Shown: piece by piece, positions 1-6,513 of the stretch
How the letters are laid out: every line of letters begins with the position of its first letter
Position numbering within the stretch: the stretch's first letter is position 1
Source: Caldilineaceae bacterium
Lineage (GTDB): Bacteria; Chloroflexota; Anaerolineae; Caldilineales; Caldilineaceae
NCBI GenBank assembly: GCA_028819675.1
Contig: JAPPKT010000172.1
Coordinates: 1 to 15,471, forward strand
Length of the DNA stretch: 15,471 bases
Direction of reading: 5' to 3'
Notes under the pieces: model-generated
Told to the model about the DNA's origin: nothing
What the model saw: the letters and a program-made list of their open reading frames with translations, nothing else
The model's database searches: none
Translations under genes and position numbers: made by a program

Positions 1-172
1 GGCCGAATAGGCCCGACCGCCCAAAAGCGAGGAGAGAGTGAAGAGGAGTGAGGAGCGAACGACGCCGTTTGGTCTGGAGAGATTAGATCATGAACTGACC
101 GGGGGTAGACGTTACCTAAGTTTTGCGAAAGTGTGCCCCCATCTTGGGGATGTACTCAGATGAGGCGGGCCA
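1..172. other. Non-coding left end, downstream of the O-antigen ligase-like gene
   Basis: No credible gene is seen in this stretch. It holds one copy of the 35-bp GA-rich element (27-61) and a small hairpin (CCCCA, loop TCT, TGGGG at 137-149). The hairpin lies about 24 bases beyond the stop of the minus-strand ligase-like gene. On the minus strand no clean T-run follows it, so it is only a weak terminator candidate. The window edge cuts off whatever lies to the left. Confidence 0.5.
27..61 (+). repeat. 35-bp GA-rich dispersed element, copy 1
   Basis: Purine-rich stretch beginning GCGAGGAGAGAG and ending GAACG. It matches positions 5973-6007 at 29 of 35 columns without gaps, and both ends are identical (GCGAGGAGAG at the left, GAACG at the right). 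Both copies contain GAGGAGTGAGGAG-type cores. This copy is in non-coding DNA. Sharing exact ends as well as low-complexity content suggests a dispersed repeat rather than chance purine richness, but two copies are weak statistics. Confidence 0.6.
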
Positions 173-2851
173 TTACTCGCTGGTGCCGTTTGGCATTGCA
201 AGCAGGGCCAACGCCACGAAATTCCATGCTGCCAGCTCGGGCAGGGCGGCGAACGCATCCACTTGGGCGTGCGCCAGGGATGCCCCGAGGGCGGCCAGGA
301 GGCCAGTCCGGTACCATGCTTGCGCCCCGCGCGATGGGTGTCTCAAGACTGAGACCAGCCAGCCGAGCAGGGCGCCCAGCCACAGCAGCCCGAACAGCCC
401 CCAGCCGGTTGCGTACTCCAGCCAGACGGAATGGGCGTGAAGCAGGTTGGGGTCGGCTGCCGGGGAGGGCTGGAGGAATGCCGGGAAATTCCAGTAGAAT
501 CCGCCCGGGCCTACGCCAAGCAGCGGGTACTGTCTCCAGAGTGACAAGGCGTCTCTCCAGATAGCGAAGCGTGAGCGCAGGGTCTCGAGGTTCAGCAGGC
601 GCTCGCCATAGAGCTGGACGATTTCCAGGCCGACGACTAGCGCCAGGCCAACCGCCAAAGTCAACAGGACTGCCGATCGCTTGCCCATGCGGAATCGTTC
701 ATGCCGGGCCGCGGCCACGGCGAAGACGAGAACGGCAGCCGGCAGGCCGAGGAGGAGGGCGCCGCGGCTGGCTGTCAGGAGCAGTGCCGCGGCCACGAGG
801 AGGCAGCATGCGGTCAGCGCGGGGCGTATGCGACCGGAGGTTGCCAGAAGACCGATGCCGACAGGGAGTGTGCGTAATAGATATAGGGCCGTCTGATTGG
901 GAGAAAAGGAAATTCCCATCAGGCGCCGCACTCCGTCGACGGAGACGCCTCCGCCGATCAGCCAGTCGATTCCTGCGACGCCCGCGGCGAGCGCGCCGCC
1001 GGCGAAGAGGGCGGTCAGGAGGGTCTGCTGCTGACGCGGCCGAGCGGCCAGCAGCCTGATGCCAGTGTAGAGCAGGGCAGGTACTATTACATACTCCCAG
1101 AGACCAACAGTATAGCCTGGCCAGTGCCAGACGTTGCGGGCGGCCAGGAGGCTGATCACGGTCCAAGCGGCGACGAGCAGATCGGCGTGGTGCGCGTTGC
1201 GTACTGCGATCCTTGTTTGGCGAAGCGGGAAAGCGGCTTTGAGCTTAGACCTGATGTACCAGACTCTGGTTTGGATGGCCCGCTGTGCGAGGGCAGGAAG
1301 AGTGGCCAGCAGCGCGGCTTGGGCCGGCGGGACAGCCCAGACGGCGCAGACGAGTCGCAGATCCTTGTGCTGAAAGTGGAAGGGCAGGGCGGCGGCCGCG
1401 ATCATGAGTCCCGAAACCGGCTCGGCGGCGATGAGAAGTGCGGCAGCGAGCCAGCAGAGGATGATCAGCGGCGGCCAGACGGCAAGGTAGTAGACGGTGA
1501 GAAGGAGGGCCCAGAGTGCGAGCTTTCCGGTTAACGGCCATGTGCGGTAGTCAGACTGCCAGCGACGCAGAGGCAGGGCGCGGGCGGTGAGTGCTGCCCA
1601 CAAGAGAAGGAATCCACAGGCCAGTAGCAGGAGGGCGAATCGCAGATAGAGCAAGACCATTGTAGCGGACGGTTCGGTCTCGGTTGTTGCCTGAGCAGCC
1701 TCAGTAAACACGGAGAGCAGGGCATGCTCTTTCCCTTCAGGTGTGACGAGGGAGAAGCCCCACATTGGATCGGACGCGGGAGCGGCCGGACGATCTGCCG
1801 GCCATCCCATTGCTGCCAGCCACGGCCAGGTTGCCTGTGCATATCGGATGGCCTCCTCTGTAAGACGCAGCTGATCGGCCGATGATACGGTCTTCCAATG
1901 GTCTTGCACTTGCCGATTCCACCCGAAACGGACAGCCCAGATGGGAGTCTGTGCATCTCCGGCGGCGACCATGACGCGGCGGACCCACAAGGCGCGACGG
2001 AAGTTGAGGGCGTCGACACGGCTGCGGGCGTCTTTCGGAGCGGTTCCGAAGCCGAAGGGCTGGACGAGAACGGCGTCGAAGTAGGGTGCCGCGCCGGCGG
2101 CGTAGAGCCGCTGGAGGAAGAAGCCTTCGTCGATGGCAGTGTGGCCGCGGTCCTGGGTGGGCGCCAGCGCAGCGGCCAGTATGACCGCGTCGGGGTCGGC
2201 AGCGCGGACAGCAGTGGCGGCCGCACGCAGCAGACGGGCGTAGGCGACCGGATCGATCAGCCGGTTTCCCCAGTGGGGGGCGATGTTGGGCTCGTCCCAT
2301 ATTTGATAGAAGCGGACCGTGTCCTGGTAGCGGAGGGCGAATGCGGCGGCAAAGCGGGCGAAGGTTTCCGGCGCGGCGGGGGGCGCCAGTCGCCAAGGCA
2401 AGTCGTTCTGCGAGGACGCTGATGAGGGTCGGTCTACGCTGTCTCTTGCCCAGGAAGGGCTGCCGTCCAGAACGATAACAGGTACCAGGCCGGCGGCTGC
2501 GATTTCGGTCAGGACCTGGTCGGTCCAGGTCCAGTGGAACTCGCCCGGCTGCGGTTCGATGCGGCTCCAGTCGATGCGCTGGCGGACCCAGCCGAAACCG
2601 GCTACGTGAAGACGATTCAGCGCTTGCAGCCGCTCCTGCGGGGCATTGTATTGCTCGAGCGCGACGGTTACACCGAGAAAGGATATCTGGCTGGCTGAGG
2701 AGGATAGGGAGCGGGGCTGTGACTTTGCCTGCAGGCTGCTGGGATCATGCTCGCGAAGGTCCCGAAATGTCAGGGCGATCTCTACGCCGAGGTAGCAGAG
2801 AATCGCGTAGAGAATTGCGAGATGGATCAGTCGGATGGTGGTCTGGGCCAC
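173..2851 (-). CDS. Membrane protein: glycosidase-like (clan A type) domain fused to O-antigen ligase/polymerase (Wzy_C) domain
   Basis: Large envelope protein, 892 aa if started at GTG 2851. A TTG at 2881 would add 10 residues and overlap the CHAT gene by 19 bases; neither start has a visible ribosome site. Residues about 5-27 form a membrane anchor. Residues about 55-350 resemble a clan GH-A TIM barrel, with WVRQRIDWSRIEPQPGEF and an IWDEPN motif whose E187 matches the acid/base Glu. The later strand reads PIWAVRFGW, where relatives usually have a nucleophile Glu before FGW; here it is R308, so hydrolysis is doubtful. From about 400 onward there are many hydrophobic segments. The C-terminal half carries Wzy_C/WaaL features: TASRGALL (S695-R696-G697), WRDALSLWRQYPLLGVGPGGF near 765-785, and HAHS (H805, H807). 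It probably handles a surface polysaccharide or glycolipid at the outer membrane face. The natural substrate cannot be read from the sequence. Confidence 0.85.
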   Translation of the reverse strand: MAQTTIRLIHLAILYAILCYLGVEIALTFRDLREHDPSSLQAKSQPRSLSSSASQISFLGVTVALEQYNAPQERLQALNRLHVAGFGWVRQRIDWSRIEPQPGEFHWTWTDQVLTEIAAAGLVPVIVLDGSPSWARDSVDRPSSASSQNDLPWRLAPPAAPETFARFAAAFALRYQDTVRFYQIWDEPNIAPHWGNRLIDPVAYARLLRAAATAVRAADPDAVILAAALAPTQDRGHTAIDEGFFLQRLYAAGAAPYFDAVLVQPFGFGTAPKDARSRVDALNFRRALWVRRVMVAAGDAQTPIWAVRFGWNRQVQDHWKTVSSADQLRLTEEAIRYAQATWPWLAAMGWPADRPAAPASDPMWGFSLVTPEGKEHALLSVFTEAAQATTETEPSATMVLLYLRFALLLLACGFLLLWAALTARALPLRRWQSDYRTWPLTGKLALWALLLTVYYLAVWPPLIILCWLAAALLIAAEPVSGLMIAAAALPFHFQHKDLRLVCAVWAVPPAQAALLATLPALAQRAIQTRVWYIRSKLKAAFPLRQTRIAVRNAHHADLLVAAWTVISLLAARNVWHWPGYTVGLWEYVIVPALLYTGIRLLAARPRQQQTLLTALFAGGALAAGVAGIDWLIGGGVSVDGVRRLMGISFSPNQTALYLLRTLPVGIGLLATSGRIRPALTACCLLVAAALLLTASRGALLLGLPAAVLVFAVAAARHERFRMGKRSAVLLTLAVGLALVVGLEIVQLYGERLLNLETLRSRFAIWRDALSLWRQYPLLGVGPGGFYWNFPAFLQPSPAADPNLLHAHSVWLEYATGWGLFGLLWLGALLGWLVSVLRHPSRGAQAWYRTGLLAALGASLAHAQVDAFAALPELAAWNFVALALLAMPNGTSE

Positions 2852-2862
2852 GGCACCGGGTC

Positions 2863-4308
2863 TTAAGAACGATCCAGGCAATGGTCAAGGATATTCTGGA
2901 TGTGGCGCCTCTCCTCTTCGAATGTAGAGAGGCGTTTTTGTACAGACCTGATGTCGATGGCACGGCCGTGGTCCCGCTCGTCTACGGCCTGCTGCAAGAT
3001 CCTCAGCAGCAGGCCGACGATGCGGCGGCGACGCTGATATTCGAAGGGCAGATGGGGATCGGAGATGGTTTCGGGCAGGGAGCGGTACCACGCCTCCTTT
3101 TCTGCCAGCCTGAATTCGAGCCGCAGAGAGGAAGCTCCCATCTGCGTACGCGTGTAGATGGAGCGTTGGGGGGTGGACGGTTCGGTCTGCTGCGCGTCGT
3201 CGAAGGGGAGAATGCGGCCGTCTTCGGAGTTTAGCCAGAGGATAGGCGTTGCGTAATCGACGCGGTTTGGGTCGTTGATGTACAGATTATTGCGGGCGAT
3301 GCTGACAGCGGCGTCGATGTGGCCGCGACCCTGACCCGCGACAAGCGCTTCGTAGACGCCGGCGGCGAAGTACACAGCGGAGCGATCCAGGATCTCGTAG
3401 CGCATGGCGATGACGGCAGGCAGGCCGCTCTGGAGCAACTGGTGAGCGATACCGGCAAAGGGTCGTGAACTGTCGACACGACCCGCCAGGCAGGCGTTGA
3501 GAAAGACAAGCTTCACCGATTCTGCCTGCTGCAACACCGTGCGCAGTGCGGCGGAGGACACGAGGGTTGGGGCGTCACCGTCCCATAGGAGGAGGCCGTC
3601 CTCATTGCCGTGGCCGACAAAGTGCAGTATGTCGGGCCGGGATGTCACCAGCCGTTCCCGGATCTGCTGGATGGTAACGCGGCCGTCCAGATGGTCCAGC
3701 GCCACGCGGGCAGCGGGAAGCTTTTCGATTGCGGAACGGATCTGTTCGCTCTCGGTGTGTGCGGCCAGTTGATGGCCCGATTCATCTTGGTGGGGCCAAA
3801 ACTGTTCGGGGACCCCCGTCATTCCTGAGTCGACCGTCACCAACAGAACTTTGAGAGGGAGCGCCGCCTCCAGCGCCCTGGGGCGGGCAACATAGCTGAC
3901 GAGATTCCGGGTGCGAACGAGTGATAGATTGGGGTCGGCCGCGAAGGACTGATTGCGGAGGGGATCATGGAGCGTCTCCCAGGGCAAGGCCGCGACGGCA
4001 GGGGGATGCAGGATGAGGCGCAGCCGGAGCCGGCCGCCGCCATCCAGGTCGGCACGGGCCTGGGCCCAGAGGTCCCGGACTTGATCGCGGAACAGTTCGG
4101 AAAAGAGCCTGCTGCCGATTTCGGCCAGTAGCTCTTCCCCTTGTGTCTGAACCGGGTCTCCCAGCCGGGCCAGGAACTCCACCCAGACGAACTGGAAGGC
4201 ATCCTGAGCGAAGGTGGATGCGCCACTCAGCCCGCGATAGGACGCCAGTACGGCAAAGGGGGTCTCGTCGCCGCTTATGGTGATATCGAAATTCGTGTAC
4301 TCGCTCAA
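2863..4308 (-). CDS. CHAT-domain protein (caspase-like cysteine protease)
   Basis: 481 aa, probably a soluble cytoplasmic protein. Residues about 1-130 match the N-terminal part common in bacterial CHAT proteins (LPWETLHDP at 108-116, SLVRTRNLV at 129-137). The CHAT catalytic region spans about 150-365. It has the His motif ILHFVGHGNEDG (H233) and the Cys motif LVFLNACLAGR (C273), the expected caspase-type dyad, so the enzyme looks intact. A charged helical tail, about 385-481 (EYQRRRRIVGLLLRILQQ and beyond), is not a domain I can name. The start is TTG at 4308: upstream in frame there are TGA codons and no ATG or GTG. The stop at 2863 abuts or overlaps the start of the downstream membrane gene, so the two are likely co-transcribed. 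Known CHAT proteases cleave partner proteins in defence or signalling; the target here is unknown. Confidence 0.88.
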   Translation of the reverse strand: MSEYTNFDITISGDETPFAVLASYRGLSGASTFAQDAFQFVWVEFLARLGDPVQTQGEELLAEIGSRLFSELFRDQVRDLWAQARADLDGGGRLRLRLILHPPAVAALPWETLHDPLRNQSFAADPNLSLVRTRNLVSYVARPRALEAALPLKVLLVTVDSGMTGVPEQFWPHQDESGHQLAAHTESEQIRSAIEKLPAARVALDHLDGRVTIQQIRERLVTSRPDILHFVGHGNEDGLLLWDGDAPTLVSSAALRTVLQQAESVKLVFLNACLAGRVDSSRPFAGIAHQLLQSGLPAVIAMRYEILDRSAVYFAAGVYEALVAGQGRGHIDAAVSIARNNLYINDPNRVDYATPILWLNSEDGRILPFDDAQQTEPSTPQRSIYTRTQMGASSLRLEFRLAEKEAWYRSLPETISDPHLPFEYQRRRRIVGLLLRILQQAVDERDHGRAIDIRSVQKRLSTFEEERRHIQNILDHCLDRS

Positions 4309-4314
4309 CTCCGG

Positions 4315-4343
4315 TTTCCAGTTGTTCCTTTTTGTTTTATAGT
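4315..4343 (+). promoter_or_regulatory. Possible promoter for the plus-strand membrane gene
   Basis: In the divergent gap, TTTCCA (4315-4320) and TATAGT (4338-4343) are 17 bases apart, a plausible sigma-70-type pair with 4 of 6 matches in the -35. The same AT-rich core read on the minus strand gives TATAAA (4341-4336), which could serve as a -10 for the CHAT gene, though no matching -35 is visible. This is a weak call from spacing and local AT richness only. Confidence 0.3.
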
Positions 4344-4373
4344 ATCATCATCCTTGTCTTCAGGAAACTGGAA
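4316..4373. repeat. Inverted repeat flanking the divergent intergenic core
   Basis: TTCCAGTT (4316-4323) is the exact reverse complement of AACTGGAA (4366-4373). Pairing can extend by TCC/GGA with a two-base bulge (4326-4328 with 4363-4365). The 42-base interior contains the AT-rich promoter-like core. A further AAACTGG follows near 4393. It could be a paired operator for a shared regulator or just the debris of a short repeated motif. Confidence 0.4.
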
Positions 4374-4477
4374 GTGGAAAATTGGGTACTGAAAACTGGT
4401 ATTCGCCGTTCGGGGCCGGAGGCCAACAGGGTGCGGGTCAACCCGCAGGCGGAAGTGCGTCCTTTGCAGCGACGGGG

Positions 4478-5359
4478 ATGGAACGTTCTACGACAGCGGT
4501 GAAGGTGTACGGCCCGAACCGACGCTTTGTGCAGCGCGTGAGCGTGCTGGCCTGGACGGTGGCGGCCACGGTCGCGATCAGCTTGTTTCTGCGGCTGCCG
4601 ACGGTCGTATTTACGCTGAACGCGCTGGGCTCGCCGATGTCGATCCGAATCAGCGAGACGACGGTCATCGCGGTCTTTATCGCGCTGCTCACGGCCAGCG
4701 GGACGGAACGGGCGATCCGTACGCATCCTCTCTACTCCGGAGACCCGTTGGGCGGCGAACCTGAAAGCGGAGGGCACACCTGGCTCTTTTGGGGACTGCC
4801 TGCCGCCGTTTCCATTTTGGCGGTACTGCTGGCGCCTGAGGCCAGGACGCCGCTTTTTCAGGCCGGAGCTGCTCTGCTCAGCGGCGGGTTGATCGCCATC
4901 ATTCTGTTCAACCTGTACGCTTCCGTAGACCAGGAATCGGCGGGGTACCGACAGGCACGCATCCTGCTCAACGTGCTGTCCTATACGGCGGCGCTGGCGC
5001 TTTTCCTGCTGGTGTACCAGACAAGAACGCGCAGCCTGCTTTCGGGGACCCTGATTGCGGCGACATCGGCGCTGCTGGCTGTTGAGCTGCTGCGGGACAT
5101 TATGCCCAGAGTGAATGTCGTGCTCATGTATGCGGCGCTGGTTGCGGTCGTATTGGGCGAGGCGGCGTGGGCGTTGAATTACTGGCCCCTATCGGGAGCA
5201 AGCGGCGGGCTGGTGCTGCTGCTGATTTTCTATCTGTTTGTTGGGCTGGCCCGGCACGCGTTGCATGAGGGCCATCTGAGCCGCAGGCTTGTGCTGGAGT
5301 ATTCGGCTTTTGCGGTGCTGGCGCTTGTATTGATTGTGCTGATCGGGCCTGGACTCTAG
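4478..5359 (+). CDS. Polytopic membrane protein, about nine transmembrane segments (possibly DUF5656-like)
   Basis: 293 aa from ATG 4478; the frame is open back to a TTG at 4382, which would add 32 mostly Gly/Ala/Gln residues. I prefer the ATG because the start then falls just before a basic segment (YGPNRRFVQR) and the first membrane helix, although no good ribosome site is seen for either. About nine hydrophobic segments lie near residues 22-38, 62-74, 102-119, 127-147, 162-180, 187-205, 212-236, 243-258 and 275-290. The last third has polar motifs LGEAAWALNYW (226-236) and HALHEGHLSRRLVLEY (260-275). These remind me of the DUF5656 membrane family, but that is from memory and tentative. No catalytic motif is recognised. 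It is divergent from the CHAT gene and convergent with the glycerol operon, so it is probably its own transcription unit. Confidence 0.8.
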   Translation: MERSTTAVKVYGPNRRFVQRVSVLAWTVAATVAISLFLRLPTVVFTLNALGSPMSIRISETTVIAVFIALLTASGTERAIRTHPLYSGDPLGGEPESGGHTWLFWGLPAAVSILAVLLAPEARTPLFQAGAALLSGGLIAIILFNLYASVDQESAGYRQARILLNVLSYTAALALFLLVYQTRTRSLLSGTLIAATSALLAVELLRDIMPRVNVVLMYAALVAVVLGEAAWALNYWPLSGASGGLVLLLIFYLFVGLARHALHEGHLSRRLVLEYSAFAVLALVLIVLIGPGL

Positions 5360-5380
5360 GCTCCCAATCCTACTCTCATG

Positions 5381-5402
5381 CCTAGAACGGCCCTAGTTCT
5401 GG
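5381..5402. terminator. Hairpin between convergent genes
   Basis: In the 59-base gap between two convergent stops, CC-T-AGAAC (5381-5388) can pair with GTTCTGG (5396-5402). This gives a 7-bp stem with one bulged T and a 7-base loop. Neither strand has a U-run after it, so it is not a typical intrinsic terminator. Position between tail-to-tail genes is the main argument. Confidence 0.3.
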
Positions 5403-5418
5403 CGCGATCTGCTTTGGA

Positions 5419-6510
5419 CTAATGGCCGTTCTCCTCTCTGGTTGCGGCAGCAAGTCTTTCGAAGTTACCTCTCCAACCAGCTCTCAACTGCGGTTCGGCG
5501 GCAAGTTTCTGAACAGTTTGGGTCAGCAGGCGGTTGACCGGCGTTTGGATGCCGACTTCCACGCCCTTGCGCACGACGGCTCCGTTGTACCAGCCGACTT
5601 CACTCCCCCTCTTACCTGACTCCAGATCGAGGAAAAGGCTAGGCATCTTGCCTCCCCTGGCTCCGCCGACGACCCTGTGCAGGGCAGGCCGAAGGAGCGG
5701 GCGCGGACCGAAACGCAACAGGGGAGCGAGAGTGCGGAGCGGGTATTTTTCGACGTTGAGAGGGTTGATGCCGGCGGCGGCCATCACGCGCAGGGCCTCG
5801 CGCAGGGCGTCGATCTCCAGGTCGGCGATGCGCGGATGGGCGAAGGTGACGCCGGGCGGCTCGGCGAGGATAGCGCTGGTGGCGTTGCCGATCATATTCA
5901 TGAGCAGCTTCGACCATTTCATGCTGTGCGCATCGTTGTACACCGTGGCGGGGAGGCCGGCGGAGGAGAAGCGCGAGGAGAGAGGAGTGAGGAGAGAGGA
6001 GAGAACGTTGCTTCCGGGACCCTCGCTGTCTTCGTGGAAGTCTGCGAGGCCGACGGCAAAGGTGGGTTTTGTAACCTGGACGATGCCAGGCTCTTTCACT
6101 TCGACAGGTGCCGTGATAGTTCCGGCGAGGACCCGCTGGGGGCCAAAGCGGGCGGCGATCTGTTGTTCGTTGCCGACCCCGTTCTGCAGGCTGAGGATGG
6201 CTGGGGGAAGCAGTGCTTCTGCCGGGGCCAGTTCGTCCAGAACGGTTTCCGTGTCGTAGCTCTTGACGGCGAGGATGGTGAGGTCATAGGAGCCGGGAAA
6301 GGCTTCGCGAAGAGAAGAGACGGCGCTGACCGAGGGGATCCTTTCCACCGCGCCATCAGCCGCGTGCAGCTCGAGACCACGCGATTGCAGGGCAGCGGTT
6401 GTGTCAGTGCGACCGACCAATTTCACGGCGTGCCCGGCCGAGGCCAGCTTGCCCCCGACAAAACAGCCGATGGCCCCGGCCCCGACTATTAGGATACGAA
6501 GGGGGTCCAT
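5419..6510 (-). CDS. Ketopantoate reductase family protein (2-dehydropantoate 2-reductase-like)
   Basis: 363 aa NAD(P)-dependent reductase; family members reduce 2-dehydropantoate to pantoate in coenzyme A synthesis. The N-terminal Rossmann motif is ILIVGAGAIGCFVGG (6-20). AVKSYDT (81-87) and SLQNGVGNE (107-115, N110) follow. The C-terminal helical domain has MKWSKLLMN, with K198 at the catalytic Lys position, and LDLESGKRGSEVGWYNG with D295, E304 and N309. All key family residues are therefore present. It starts (ATG) three bases after the glpC stop, so it is the last gene of the glycerol operon by spacing. An obvious link to glycerol is lacking, and it may act on a different 2-oxoacid. Residues 168-180 (Ser/Leu-rich) are encoded by the 35-bp GA-rich element in a loop that is usually shorter. 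I leave the symbol blank because panE paralogues with other substrates are common. Confidence 0.88.
   Translation of the reverse strand: MDPLRILIVGAGAIGCFVGGKLASAGHAVKLVGRTDTTAALQSRGLELHAADGAVERIPSVSAVSSLREAFPGSYDLTILAVKSYDTETVLDELAPAEALLPPAILSLQNGVGNEQQIAARFGPQRVLAGTITAPVEVKEPGIVQVTKPTFAVGLADFHEDSEGPGSNVLSSLLTPLSSRFSSAGLPATVYNDAHSMKWSKLLMNMIGNATSAILAEPPGVTFAHPRIADLEIDALREALRVMAAAGINPLNVEKYPLRTLAPLLRFGPRPLLRPALHRVVGGARGGKMPSLFLDLESGKRGSEVGWYNGAVVRKGVEVGIQTPVNRLLTQTVQKLAAEPQLRAGWRGNFERLAAATREENGH
5973..6007 (+). repeat. 35-bp GA-rich dispersed element, copy 2, inside a coding gene
   Basis: Matches 27-61 at 29 of 35 positions with identical ends. It lies within the reductase gene and is translated on the opposite strand as residues 168-180 (NVLSSLLTPLSSR). 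The frame is kept, and the encoded stretch falls in the loop between the Rossmann and helical domains, where insertion would be tolerated. Confidence 0.6.
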
Positions 6511-6513
6511 GGC

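Noticed and set aside
137..149. CCCCA-TCT-TGGGG hairpin as a firm intrinsic terminator
   Set aside because: Only a 5-bp stem and no clean U-run on the minus strand, so it is mentioned only as a weak candidate.
2863..4308. CHAT gene as the effector of a CRISPR-guided (type III-E-like) or gasdermin defence system
   Set aside because: No CRISPR array, Cas7-11-like, TPR-CHAT or gasdermin-like gene occurs in the window; the neighbours are envelope and metabolic genes.
4382..4477. TTG start at 4382 for the plus-strand membrane protein
   Set aside because: The added residues are Gly/Gln/Ala filler close to a repeat-like AAACTGG stretch; ATG 4478 leads into a basic segment and the first helix. Not fully excluded.
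5677..6492. Plus-strand open frame opposite the ketopantoate reductase-like gene
   Set aside because: Antisense shadow; the real gene on the other strand has Rossmann and catalytic motifs.
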